From NCBI GenBank assembly GCA_051294375.1, contig CM119265.1, positions 29,350,540 through 29,414,539 on the forward strand: DNA of 64,000 bases, written 5' to 3'. The position numbers and the translations under genes are program-made. Origin of the DNA: Paraspadella gotoi (lineage: Eukaryota; Chaetognatha). Within the stretch, counting starts at the first letter, position 1. Each line of letters begins with the position of its first letter. The notes below the pieces were generated by a model that saw only the letters and a program-made list of their open reading frames with translations, ran no database searches and was not told where the DNA came from. This document shows, one piece after another, positions 22,326-32,332 of the stretch.

Positions 22326-22668
22326 CGAGGTCCTCTCGCGGTGACGAGGTCTTCTCGCGATGACGAGGTCCTCTCGCGGTGCCGTGGTCTTCTCATGGTG
22401 CCGAGGTCTTCTCCCGATGACGATGTCCTCTCGCGGTGCCAAGGTCTTCTCGCGGTGCCAAGGTCTTCTCCCGGTGCCGAGGTCTTCTCGCGATGATGAG
22501 GTCTTCTCACGGTGCCGAGGTCTTCTCGCAATGACGAGGTCCTCTTGCAGTGCCGAGGTCTTCTCGCGGTGCTGAGGTCTTCTCCCGGTTTCAAGGTCTT
22601 CTCGCGATTACGAGGTCTTCTCCCGGTGCCGAGGTCTTCTCGCGATGACGAGGTCTTCTCGCGGTGAA
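22326..22668. repeat. 19-bp GC-rich minisatellite, about 18 copies
   Basis: The unit is GAGGTCTTCTCGCGGTGCC with T/C and G/A variants. As 19 is not a multiple of three, the translated product has a 19-residue period (three units), producing the Arg-rich ORF 22307-22594 on the minus strand. It is dense in CpG. The array directly follows the 20-bp array; the two share GTC(C/T)TCT and may be related. Confidence 0.92.
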
Positions 22669-22738
22669 AAGGCTGTTTTCATGCATTCGAAAGTCGTTTT
22701 GACACAAAACCCGATTTGATTGGTGCAGTGGCGACGCG

Positions 22739-22842
22739 TGACGTAATATACGTGACATTAGGCGCTAAAAGTCACTTCATGACGTCAAATATATTATTTT
22801 TGAGACTCGTGACGTCAATGGTTGCAGACTCTATTGACGTGT
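22739..22842. promoter_or_regulatory. Cluster of CRE/ATF-like motifs
   Basis: Within 104 bases there are two perfect palindromic TGACGTCA sites (22780-22787, 22810-22817) and two half-type variants, TGACGTAA (22739-22746) and TGACGTGT (22835-22842). CREB/ATF family factors bind such motifs. The cluster lies about 290-390 bases upstream of the ATG at 23127, in a GC/CpG-rich block. A promoter function is inferred from motif density only. Confidence 0.45.
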
Positions 22843-22910
22843 CGCAGTTGCAGCATTTACAGCATCTGAAGACGAAAGGGCTTAGACTTCAGCATTTACA
22901 GCAATTGAAT

Positions 22911-23057
22911 CCGCCCGACGCCGCCTAACGCCGCCCGATGCCGCCCAACGCCGCCCGACGCCGCCTGACGCAGCCCGACGCCGCCCGATGCCGCCCAACG
23001 CCGCCTGACGCCGCCCGACGCGGCCCGACGCCGCCCGACGCCGCCTAACGCAGCCCG
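22911..23057. repeat. 10-bp CCGCCCGACG minisatellite, about 15 copies
   Basis: Decamers CCGCCCGACG, CCGCCTAACG and CCGCCCGATG stand in tandem, almost without interruption, very rich in CpG. They lie between the CRE-like cluster and the candidate exon. Confidence 0.93.
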
Positions 23058-23126
23058 AAACTAACTTCGCCTGGCGATTAAGACGTCGCGATTTAAGGAA
23101 ACGAGCAACAAAATACGAAACACACG

Positions 23127-23334
23127 ATGGTAAACAACGTCAACTGTAACCATAGCAACGAAGATGACGACGACGACGACGACGACGCCCAGAATTCCGG
23201 CCTCGAATCTCCTCAACCGACGTCAAGAAATGAGTTTCGCAATTTGCAGTCGGTTACGGCGGCGGCGGCGGCGGCTGAGGCGGCTGAGGCGGCGGCGGCG
23301 CTTATTTCCCCCTTTTTACTTAGAGAAGCCACAG
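23127..23334 (+). CDS. Candidate first exon, Asp/Ala-repeat protein
   Basis: An ATG in good context (CACGATGG) opens 69 codons to the donor CACAG/GTGAAG, ending in phase 1. The peptide has MVNNVNCNHSNE, a run of eight Asp (GAC repeat), a 26-residue ordinary stretch (AQNSGLESPQPTSRNEFRNL), then an Ala-rich tract from GCG repeats. Upstream are a CpG-rich block and CRE-like motifs. This may be the first exon of a nested gene in the large intron. Its phase does not fit the exon at 28175. Trinucleotide repeats are common in this window, so it may be non-coding. Confidence 0.3.
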
Positions 23335-23489
23335 GTGAAGATTCTTATGGCTTTTCTCGGAAATGTTTGGCTGCAATTTTCGGGAACGCTCTCCCTCTCT
23401 CTCTGTCTCTCTCCTGCTTTCCCTATTTCAGTAAAATACTTATGTTAAACAATTAGTTACAAATAAATAAACAAATCCTGGAAAATTGT

Positions 23490-23740
23490 ATTAAAATATT
23501 TCTCTCTCCTTTCTAATCTCTTTCCCTCTCTTCTCTAATCTCTCTCTCCCTCCTCTACAATCTCTCTTTACCTATTCTCTAATCTCTTTCCCCCGATTAT
23601 TTCTTTCTTCCTCTTTTCTCATTGTGCTTCCACTCTTCTCTAATCTTTTTCCCTCTCTCCTCTAATCTATTTCCCTCTCTTCTCTTATCTCTCTCCCACT
23701 CTTCTCTAATCTCTTTCCCTCCTCCTTTCTCATCTTCTCT
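23490..23740. repeat. TCTCTAATCTCTTTCCC pyrimidine minisatellite
   Basis: Repeating units of roughly 24-34 bases share CTCTAATCTCTTTCCCTC. No coding value. Confidence 0.75.
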
Positions 23741-23854
23741 GCTCAAACTGAGTCAGGACTCCAGAGTCCATAACCCGTTTAGCGTCGGAGAGAAGAACCG
23801 CCTTTTTGCGTCGCGGGACTTTAAGAGTAAACAAGAGAAGAAAAAGAGGGGAAA

Positions 23855-24525
23855 GAGAGGAAGAGAGAGATGAGGGGAAAAGAGAAGAAAAGGAGGGGAA
23901 AGAGAGGAAAAGAGAGATGAGGGGAAAAGATAAGAAAAAAAGGGAAAGAGAGGAAGAGAGAGATTGAGGGGAAAAGAGAAGAAAAAGAGGGGAAAGAGAG
24001 GAAGAGAGAGATGAGGGGAAAGAGAAGAAAAAAAGAAGAAATAGAGGAAAAGAGAGATGAGGGAAAAGAGAAGAAAAGAAGGGAAATAGAGGAAAAGAGA
24101 GATGAGGGGAAAAGAGAAGAAAAGGAGGGAAAGAGAGGGAAGAGAGAGATGAGGGGGAATAGAGAAGAAAAGGAGGGAAGAGAGGAAAAGAGAGATGAGG
24201 GAAAAAGAGAAGAAAAAAGAGGGGAAAGAGAGGAAGAGAGAGATGAGGGGAAAAGAGAAGAAAAGGAGGGGAAAATGAGGAGAGAGAGAGAGAGATGAGG
24301 GAAAAGAGAAGAAAAAGAAGGGAAATAGAATGGAAAAGAGAGATTAGGGAAAAAGAAGAAAAGAAGGAAATAGAGGAAAAGAGAGATGAGGGGAAAAGAG
24401 AAGAAAAAGAAGGGAATAGAGAAAAGAGAGATGAGGGGAAAAAGAGAAGAAAAGGAGGGGAAAGAGAGGAAAAGAGAAGGAGAGGAAAGAGAAGAAAAGG
24501 AAAGAAAAGAAGAGAGATTTTGTAG
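23855..24525. repeat. 47-bp purine minisatellite, about 13 copies
   Basis: The unit contains AGATGAGGGGAAAAGAGAAG followed by AAAAGGAGGGGAAAGAGAGG. One strand is almost pure purine over about 670 bases. The Lys/Glu/Arg-rich ORFs 24011-24298 and 24295-24525 are translations of it. Confidence 0.92.
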
Positions 24526-24986
24526 AAAAAGAAAAAAATAAAGATAAAATAAAGAAAAAAAAAATAATTTTTTTTGGAGGAAAAAGAAATAAAATTTCTT
24601 TTTTTAAAAATGAAAATTGTTCAGAAAAAAGAAATATTTAAGTCAGTCGGCTAATATTTTTTTTTTTTTTTTTTTTTGAAAATTTAAAAGCTTTTGATAT
24701 ACATTTTAATGAAAAATACAGAAAAAAAGAGAAATGATCTAATTGGTAAATGTTCTTTCGTTCAATTATCAAAAAAATTTTGCTAAAGCTGTTTAAACTT
24801 TTGAATCAGTTAAAATACTTTTTTTCAAATTGAAATAAAGTTAACTCGTTCTCTTATTCTCAAATTAAAACTTTTCCCAGACTGTTTCCTTCTCTATCTC
24901 TCTTCCTCCTCTTCGGCGAGAAAAAGCTCATGTCCACCCAATTTTGTTTTTGTTGTTTACTCCATTTTGCAGGCGAGAAAAAAAAG

Positions 24987-25046
<60 letters not shown>

Positions 25047-25148
25047 GAGAGAGAGAGCAGTGTTGCGGTTTTTTCTCCGAGGCGGAACCAGTTTAGTGAG
25101 TTAGCGACTCAAGTTGAATGAGATCTTGTCTTGTTTTGTCGGGAAAAT

Positions 25149-25227
<79 letters not shown>
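25149..25227. repeat. (AAAG)n microsatellite, about 20 units
   Basis: A perfect tetranucleotide array close to a (GA)n cluster at 24991-25056. Confidence 0.97.
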
Positions 25228-25442
25228 CTGCAAAGAAAGAGAAAGATTGAGAAAGAGAGAAAGAAAGAAAAAGGATTGCGTCAATTTTTCTCGAGACAAA
25301 AAAAGAAAAACATATTTCTGTGCGAATTGTAATTGTTAGTCTGTTCGTTAAAACTATATACTACTATATTTTGTGTTATTTAATAAGTATAATAGTATTT
25401 AGATACTAGTGCGGATCTAATACTTAAAGAGAAACATTCTTT

Positions 25443-25690
25443 GAAATATTTTTTAACTTCATTCCTAAGAAAGCCCGGTACTCTGGGAGTGAATAAAGAG
25501 ACTGTGGGATAGTCTTGATTGAAAACTTGAAGGGACCTGCTATCTCTTTATTTTGATGGAGGCCTGAAACCACCAAAGCTTGTCCAAAGTCAGGGGGAAG
25601 ATAGCTTGTTTATTAAATTAATGGATAATTTTTATATTGGTTGTACCAATTAATATGACTAGTTCAAACTAAGACTACCTAAAACATAAC
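25443..25690 (+). mobile_element. Dispersed repeat family, copy A
   Basis: About 250 bases, including AAGCTTGTCCAAAGTCAGGG and GGAGGCCTGAAACCACC, recur in reverse complement at 31950-32185 and again at 32215-32330. No ORF, terminal inverted repeat or target duplication could be defined. Class unknown: a SINE tail or MITE fragment are both possible. Confidence 0.7.
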
Positions 25691-26099
25691 TTGTTGAGAG
25701 CATCTTGTAAATGGCAGATAAGAAAGAAGAGGTTCTATTTTTTTCTCTCTTTCCACTTTCTTTTTCTCTTTCTCTCTTTCCACTTTCTCTTGCTAATTGG
25801 ATTTCATCGTAAGAAATATGAGCCAAGGGTTGTGTCCCGTTTTCCTTCGCCTAAGGAAACTTGGAAAATGGCATTTTTCCTCGAGGTAATGGCATTTGCC
25901 ATCGAGGTGAAGGCAAACAAGGCAAAAGAGCAAAGGTGCCATCAAGCTCAACAAAGAGAGAAAGAACAAAAGTGCTATTTTACAACTATGAATATAATAG
26001 TGGCCAAAACTGAATCTATGCCAATTGCGTTTAATCTTTAATTATTTTATTGATTATGGATTATCCAGTTAAAATAACTATAATATTCGATCCGTATTA

Positions 26100-26600
26100 T
26101 AACGTTTTTTTTTCTATTCTTCTTCTATTCCCGTTTTTTTCTTTGTATAATCTCAATTCTTCTATTCTCTTCTAATCTCTCATTTCTGGAGTTCTATTCT
26201 TTTTTTCCTCTGTTCTCTTTTCCTCTATTCTATTCTTTCTCTATTCTTTTCTTTCTAATCTTCTTCTACTTTTTTGCTCTTCTGTTCCCCTCTATACTCT
26301 TTTATTTTTATTCTTCCTATATTCTATATTTTTTATTCTCTTATATTATCTTTTTTCTATTCTTCTTCTACACTTCTATTATTTTCTATTGCCCTATATT
26401 TTGTTTCTTCTAATCTTTTTTATTCCTTTTTATTCTCTTCTATTCTATTTTATTCTTCTATTATTCTGTTCTCTTCTTTCCAAATTTCTTTTATCTGTCT
26501 TATTTTATAATTGTCTTTCTTTTCTTCTTTTATTTTCTATTCTTCTACTCTCTTTTTTTCTTTGTCTATTCTATTTTCTTCTAATTTCTATTATTATTCT
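26100..26600. other. T/C-rich low-complexity intron sequence
   Basis: TTCTATTCTT-type low-complexity sequence, continuing with CT microsatellites at 26690-26745 and 26826-26900. Long Phe/Ser/Leu ORFs (26389-26976, 26511-26909) come from composition. Confidence 0.7.
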
Positions 26601-26695
26601 TCTATTGTCAGCTCCTTTTCTGCTGAAGACTTTTCTTACTTTTTCAATCTCCTCGCGTTTTTTCTCATGTTTTTTCTTAAACGTTTCCTTTCTCT

Positions 26696-26747
<52 letters not shown>

Positions 26748-26977
26748 TTCTTTCTTTTCCTCACATTTTGGAATTTTCTCAAATTCTCGTCTCAAAACGC
26801 GAAACCGAGCATCCGTCGTAACCAGTCTCTCTCTCTGTCTCTCTCTTTCTCTTTCTCTATCTCTCTCTCGCTCGCTCTCTCTTGCTCACTCTCTCTCTCT
26901 CTTTGGTGAAAAGATTAAATTAGCCTTTATGGAAGAGTCTTTTGAAAATTTAAATTATCTTCCACCAAAATTTTAAA

Positions 26978-27225
26978 TTCTCTCTCAAACCTTCAATTTT
27001 CAATTCTCTCTCAAACCTTCAATTTTCAATTCTCTCTCAAACTTTCAATTTTTAATTCTCTCTCAAACTTTCAATTTTCAATTCTCTCTCAAACCTTCAA
27101 TTTTCAATTCTCTCTCAAACTTTCAATTTTCAATTCTCTCTCAAACCTTCAATTTTCAATTCTCTCTCAAACCTTCAATTTTCAATTCTCTCTCAAACCT
27201 TCAATTTTCAATTCTCTCTCAAAGA
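26978..27225. repeat. 26-bp minisatellite, nine copies
   Basis: The unit is TTCTCTCTCAAACCTTCAAT plus TTTCAA, with a T/C variant (AAACTTTC). Highly regular. Confidence 0.93.
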
Positions 27226-27412
27226 TTCAACACCAATTTTTTTTTAAATTTTCGTTTTTTTCCAGAATTCAATTTTAATCTTAATATTTAATCTAAATAC
27301 GTTTTGAAACCTTTAAATCAATACCTAACTGTGATCCCTGAACCTTAAACACTAATTTTTAAATTAACCTCTAAACCTAAATGATAATCTCAAACCCTAA
27401 TCCCAAACTAAA

Positions 27413-27545
27413 TCCCTCACCTTAATCACTAACCTAATCTTTAAATCACTAACCAAACATTGAAATCACTAACCTAATCTTTAAATCACTAACCAAACAT
27501 TTAAATCACTAACCTAATCTTTAAATCACTAACTTAATCTTTAAA
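27413..27545. repeat. 20-bp minisatellite TAAATCACTAACCTAATCTT
   Basis: About six imperfect copies. The upstream 60 bases (CTAAACCCTAATCCCAAAC) look like further decayed units. Confidence 0.8.
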
Positions 27546-27680
27546 TAAAAAAATCTAATTCAGAATTATAATTTCCTAACATTTTTTTATTTTCTTACAT
27601 TTTCTGTCTCCTAACTCTTTCTATCTCCCGTCTCCGATTTATATGACTCCTCTGTTACCAAGGAAACCCGGTCCTTAAAA

Positions 27681-27714
<34 letters not shown>

Positions 27715-27739
27715 NNNNNNNNNNNNNNNNNNNNNNNNN
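27715..27739. other. 25-N gap in (GA)n
   Basis: GA repeat on both sides. CT microsatellites follow at 27765-27860. Confidence 0.99.
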
Positions 27740-27809
27740 AAGAGAGAGATGGTAAGAACTCTCTTCTCTCTCTCTTTCTCTCTCTCTCATCTATCTCTGC
27801 ATCTCTCTC

Positions 27810-27845
<36 letters not shown>

Positions 27846-28174
27846 ATCATCTCTCTCTCTCTTATTAAAACAATGTTAAGACTGTAGAGTCCTCCAAGGA
27901 TTGTGATGGAATGGAAAGAAGGAAAGTCGAAAATTATCCTCTTTGGAAATTGATTAATGATGGGCGATTACCAGACAAAAGATATAAAAGAGATTTTTTA
28001 TTCCCTTTCTTCATCTCATCTTCGTCTCCTCTCTCTCTCTCTCTTCTCTCTCTACTTTACAAAGTGCAAACGAGATTTTCGTGATTTTTTACAAAACAAT
28101 TTAATGATTTTAAATGATTTAATTTGTTTAATATTTAATAATTATCCCAAATTAATCAATATCTTTTGTTTCAG

Positions 28175-28335
28175 GTCCGGGGCATCCGTGGTCGTGTCTT
28201 CAAAGTCATCTCCCTCCAAATGATTTTCGGCCCCGTGGTCAAGTGTCCAGCCAGCGTCCAGTTTCCCGCCAAAATTCGACCCGACCTTCCCTCACCCATC
28301 ACTCCCGTGGCAAAGCCTTTCTTTCACTCCGAAGG
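28175..28335 (+). CDS. Exon of the same gene
   Basis: The acceptor is ATCTTTTGTTTCAG and the donor is GAAGG/GTAAGG. Phase 0, supplied by exon 18440-18635, is open for 53 codons and ends in phase 2. The peptide includes VRGIRGRVFKVISLQMIFGP, VVKCPASVQFPAKIRPDLPS and PITPVAKPFFHSEG. A second frame is also open but would not match the upstream phase. A single Cys, many Pro and basic residues, and no membrane helix or known domain are seen. It is GC-rich compared with the surrounding intron, as are the other exons. Confidence 0.65.
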
Positions 28336-28742
28336 GTAAGGAAATAAGGAATGCTCTTTTGTTTAATTTCTTTATAGAACATTCATACTAATTATACATT
28401 TTAGTGGCCATTATTATTACGAGGCAAAGAGATAGAGATATTTTTAGAAAGAGAGATATATTGTTTTCTTTCTTGCTCTTTTTTCCCAGTTTTTTTTTGT
28501 GGGTGCCACCCCACACTGAAAAGAATTATCTATTAAATATTTATACAAATAATTTTTATCTCTAAATTAAATCTTTGGTCATGCGACAACCGTCCAGTAA
28601 TGAAATAATAAGTCAACAAATTAAATAATTAAATATACTTAAGTAAGTCTTGAAGTCAGATTCAATTTCGTCTCAACTCGATGGAAAACGGAAACAATTT
28701 TATTCTCTCGCTTTCAGTTTCTTTCCAGCGGAAGATAATGTT

Positions 28743-28788
28743 GTCTTCGTTGTTGTTGTTGTTGTGGTCTTCGTCGTCGTCGTCGTCG

Positions 28789-28822
<34 letters not shown>

Positions 28823-28872
28823 CGTCGTGGGTGTCGTTTTCGTCGTCTACGTCGTCGTCGTCTCCGTTGTTG
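28743..28872. repeat. (GTT)n / (GTC)n trinucleotide array
   Basis: GTT units at 28748-28766 and 28790-28821, with GTC units between and after. They yield poly-Val and poly-Ser/Leu frames that are not genes. Confidence 0.95.
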
Positions 28873-29160
28873 TTTTGGTTAGAAATGTTGTTCCAATCAG
28901 CGAAAAGGTTTTGTGTTGCCTTTTTTTTCTTTTTCTCGCTTAGGATAAAATTGTAGCTTTATTATGTTTTGGTTTGATTGAGTAAAACAGTTGTAGTGTT
29001 TCGAATGTTTTGTTTCCTACCTTCATTTTCCCCGATTGTTTTATTTATTCGTGAAAGAAAACAGTTGATTAGTTTTGTTGAAAGATAGATTTTGTTGCTG
29101 TTGTTTCCTTCTTCATTTCTTATCTCTTCCTCTTCCTCCTCCTCCTCCTCTTCCTCCTCT

Positions 29161-29645
29161 TCAGTTTTTTCTTTCCTTTTCTTTTCTTTTTTTTCTTTCC
29201 TTTTTTTTTCTTTTCTTTTCCTTTCTTGTATTTTCTTTTCTTTTATTTTCCTTTCTTTTCTTCTCTTTCTTTTCTTTTCCCTTCTTTTTTATATTTTCTT
29301 TTTTTCCTTCTCTATTTTTTTCTTTTCTTTTCCCTTCTTGTCTTTTCTTTTCTTTTCTTTTATTTTCCTTTCTTGTCTTGTCTTGTCTTGTCTTGTCTTG
29401 TCTTGTCTTGTCTTGTCTTGTCTTTTCTTATCTTTTCGTTTCTTTTCTTTTCTTTTCTTTTCTTTTCTTTTCTTTTCTTTTATTTTCTTTTCTTTTCTTT
29501 TCTTTTCTTCTCTTTCCTTTTCTTTTTCCTTTTTTTTCCTTTTTTTAATTTCTTTTCTTTTCTTTTTTTTCTTTTCTTTTTCTTTCTTTTCTTTTCTTTT
29601 CTTTTCTTTTCTTTTCTTTTCTTTACCTTTCTTTTCTTTCCTACT
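29161..29645. repeat. (TTTTC)n pentamer satellite with a (TTGTC)10 core
   Basis: Nearly 500 bases of pyrimidine pentamers. At 29371-29420 the unit changes to TCTTG in ten perfect copies, then returns to TTTTC. This produces long overlapping Phe/Ser-rich frames. Confidence 0.95.
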
Positions 29646-29985
29646 TTTTTCCCTGTTTTAGTGTCGGCGCAAGTTCTACATTGACTCAACAAGTCGGTTT
29701 GTCCATATGTCTGTCTCATTTCTTTCAAAATGCCAATAACTCATACAATAATGGAGTTAGTTAATTATTAGACAATTCATTTACTACCTCGTGATCAAAT
29801 GTCTCAATAAAAAAGTCACAGCTGAATCACATCTAGAACTTCCTGTCTCTTCTTTCAATATTTTTTTTCTTTTCTTTCTTTTTTCTTTCCTTTCCCAAAA
29901 AAAATATTTTGTCCAGAAGTTTATTGCGTCCATTTTTCTCTTGCTCAATTATCTTTCTATGTCTTGTCTTGGACAAATATGGTAA

Positions 29986-30105
29986 TTGTCCTCAATTTCT
30001 TTCTCCGCTTTGTCCTCAATTTCTTTCTCCGCTTTGTCCTCAATTTCTTTCTCCGCTTTGTCCTCAATTTCTTTCTCCGCTTTGTCCTCAATTTCTTTCT
30101 CCGCT
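29986..30105. repeat. 24-bp minisatellite, five perfect copies, abutting a splice acceptor
   Basis: The unit starts TTGTCCTCAATTTCTTTCTC and ends CGCT, repeated five times without change. It is followed after a further TTGTCCCATCGCAG by the exon at 30120. The repeat is pyrimidine-rich and includes CTCAAT, which can serve as a branch-site-like sequence, so the array supplies the polypyrimidine region of the 3' splice site. Confidence 0.95.
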
Positions 30106-30119
30106 TTGTCCCATCGCAG

Positions 30120-30215
30120 ATGGAATCAGAACCAAAAATGGAATCGGATCCGCGACTCGGAGAGAATCAATCTGCCGGATTCCGGATTCGACTCTCTCAT
30201 TGGACGAACCTTCAA
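30120..30215 (+). CDS. Exon of the same gene, frame and 3' end less certain
   Basis: The acceptor is TTGTCCCATCGCAG. With the phase from exon 28175-28335 (one base needed), the frame reads WNQNQKWNRIRDSERINLPD then SGFDSLIGRTF and can end at the donor TTCAA/GTGAAT at 30216. That delivers the phase required by exon 31752. The donor is weak. All three frames are open here; another frame (GIRTKNGIGSATRRESICRI .. MGFMPSGKPVRVDDPIAIL) is longer, shows purine-first codons, and would end at TTTTG/GTACTG (30293), but is out of phase with both neighbours. An alternative exon between could reconcile it. Confidence 0.5.
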
Positions 30216-30407
30216 GTGAATCCACCAATCACAAGATGGGCTTCATGCCATCGGGAAAACCAGTCCGTGTCGATGATCCGATTGCTATTTTGGTACTGAT
30301 TCATTCGGCCTCAAATTCTGACACCGTCTTTGCTTGTCTGACATCTCAGAATTAAATGCACTTGTTGAATGTTGAAATGTTGAAATCCCTGTCTAAATAT
30401 TTCAATG

Positions 30408-30455
30408 TGGTGGCAGCTGTGTAATTCGAACCCGCGCCCCCGAAGAGACTGGTCC
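30408..30455 (-). pseudogene. 3' half of tRNA-Leu with CCA tail
   Basis: The minus strand reads CCAGTCTCTTCGGGGGCG (end of anticodon stem and the long variable arm of class II tRNAs), then GGGTTCGAAT (T loop), then GCTGCC plus A and CCA at 30410-30408. This follows the familiar 3' half of tRNA-Leu(UAG/AAG). CCA is added after transcription in eukaryotes, so it suggests retroposition of a mature tRNA end, or a reverse-transcription primer relic. The T-stem is mismatched (TACAC for expected CCCAC) and the 5' half is absent. Confidence 0.7.
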
Positions 30456-30519
30456 CAGTTTATTGTCTTTCGTTCTCAATCTATCAATTCTTAAAGAGTC
30501 GTCTCTTTCCTTAAAGAGT

Positions 30520-30754
30520 CTTCTCTTTCCTCCCTCTATTTGCACCTTCATCCATCTCTCCCATCCTTCACCCTCTCCCCTTCTCCTCCCTCCCCTCTCT
30601 TCCCTCCACCCTCTCCTCTCAATTCCCCCTTCCTCCCTCCCCTCTCTCTCCCTCCACCCTCTCCCTCTCTCTCCCCTTTTCTCCCTCCCCCTTAATTCTC
30701 CTGCTCTTTTGTTTATGAACCAAATCTGCAGCGATAAGCATCCGATAGGTTTCG

Positions 30755-30785
<31 letters not shown>

Positions 30786-30860
30786 CTCCTCTCTCTTCTC
30801 TCTCCTCTCTTCTCTCTCTCTCTCTCCTCTCTCTCTCCCGCTCTCTCTTCTGTTATGAAT
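30520..30860. repeat. C/T-rich low-complexity and CT microsatellites
   Basis: Pyrimidine-rich (CCCTCTCCCT-type) stretch. The ORFs 30463-30858 (+) and 30713-31207 (-) are S/L/P- or R/E-rich artefacts. Confidence 0.8.
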
Positions 30861-30976
30861 CTCATTTTTTTTCTTTCTTTTTTTGGGTTCATTTTTTCCC
30901 TCTTATCTCTCTTTGTTTTTCTGCCTGGGCAATTTTGTTTTGACGCGCGCGTTGATAGAGAGAGAGAGAGAGAAAC

Positions 30977-31023
<47 letters not shown>

Positions 31024-31751
31024 CAGAGCCTTGATAGTTCTGGGACCTCCAGGTTTTGGCAACAATGAGTACAGGTGTTGATTTCCTCACAAAAGGAAAT
31101 GGTTCCATTGGTTTCTTGCAATGGCTGAGCCAAATCCTTTGTGGACGAAACCAGGTGACTCCATTGCGGATTCTGGCCTCAAATTTGATGGAATCGTCAA
31201 GAGGCAATCGTCATCATGAGCGGCATTTGTTTTCATGACTGGCATTTTTCATCTTTGGTGTCATTTGTCATCATACGTTGCATTTGTCACCAAATTTATA
31301 TATAACAAACGTCTTTATATTCTACATATTTGTTTTTATGATACGCACTGCTTTGGAATTCCGTCTTTTTTTCTTTATAGTTTTAAGAATTCCTGAAAGC
31401 AACGCCAGCAGTCTCTTAGATTTGATATTTTTGTCTGTCTTAACAAATGAGCAACCCACGTTATGCAACTTATGAGCATTTGTTACGTAAGTGGGACAGA
31501 CCGACTGACAAACATACCGACCGACCGACCAACCAACCAACCTACCGACAGACCGACTGACAAAAAATTGACTGCTCGAGTACTCTCGGCGCAGCCAAAG
31601 AGTGAGAGAGACAGAGAGAGAGATATATATATATATATTATTTTTCCCACATGTTATTTCGTCTTTAATTTTTTCTTCTTTCTCAGTAATTTATTAATAA
31701 CTGAAACTCCCTTAATTTAATAAAATATATTTACTTTTTTTATTTCAACAG

Positions 31752-31884
31752 CGCCGGACCTGCCGGAACTGCCGGTTCAGCCGGAACTGCCGGTGCTGCC
31801 GGAACTGCCGGTTCAGCCGGCTCTGACATCGCTCGGTCAAAACGTCGAATCGAATTTGTTGGCAAAGATCAGATTCCGATTGAG
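31752..31884 (+). CDS. Exon with Gly-X-Ala triplet repeat
   Basis: The acceptor is TTTTTTTATTTCAACAG and the donor is GAG/GTAAGA. The frame (one carried base, 44 codons, ending in phase 0) begins AGPAGTAGSAGTAGAAGTAG, eight consecutive Ala-Gly-X triplets encoded by a GCCGGAACT-type 9-base repeat. It then reads SDIARSKRRIEFVGKDQIPI plus E. Gly every third residue resembles a very short collagen-like segment, but eight triplets are too few for an independent triple helix, so a flexible linker is likelier. It joins exon 36489 in frame. There is no ATG upstream in the exon, so simple ORF scans miss it. Confidence 0.65.
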
Positions 31885-31949
31885 GTAAGAAAAATGTTAT
31901 ATTATAAATCATATTATATTCAAGATTGTTATATCACCTTTAACAATGA

Positions 31950-32185
31950 AATTGGTACAAACAATTTAAAATTATCCAATCATTCAATAAATAAGCTATC
32001 TTGCCCCTGATTTGGACAGACTTTGGTGGTTTAAGGCCTCCATCACTCTTCCAAGATAATGACACAGCAGGTCACTGCAAGCTTTCAATCAAGACTTTCT
32101 CACAGACTTGTTTATTCACTCCCTTAAGTAATAGATCGGGGAATACTATATTGTACTCCGCCTAGCATCAAAATACAACTTTATA
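31950..32185 (-). mobile_element. Dispersed repeat family, copy B
   Basis: Reverse complement of 25443-25690, with conserved GGACAGACTTTGGTGGTTTA-type core and TTTCAATCAAGACTTTCTCA. Just inside the intron after exon 31752-31884. Confidence 0.7.
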
Positions 32186-32214
32186 CAATTACAAGGAGCT
32201 GAATTTTATGAAAT

Positions 32215-32330
32215 TGGTACGGACAACCAATATAAAAATTATCCATTCATTTAATAAATAAGCAATCTTGCCCGTGACTTTGGACAGGCTTTGGTGGTTT
32301 AAGGCCTCAATCACTCTCTATCACTCATAT
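32215..32330 (-). mobile_element. Dispersed repeat family, copy C (partial)
   Basis: A second, truncated copy in the same orientation as copy B, about 30 bases after it, with core GACTTTGGACAGGCTTTGGT. It stops where a fragment of the hAT-like MITE begins. Confidence 0.7.
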
Positions 32331-32332
32331 TA

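Noticed and set aside
22307-22594. Arg/Glu/Asp-rich ORF with a 19-residue period
   Set aside because: The exact period is three copies of the 19-bp minisatellite, with no start context or splice sites.
26978-27225. CRISPR-like array
   Set aside because: Units are contiguous with no unique spacers, in eukaryotic DNA without cas genes; it is a minisatellite.
31030-31240. Additional host-gene exon between 30215 and 31752
   Set aside because: A plausible peptide (LWTKPGDSIADSGLKFDGIV) is present, but no acceptor with a polypyrimidine tract gives that frame, and the flanking exons already join in phase without it.
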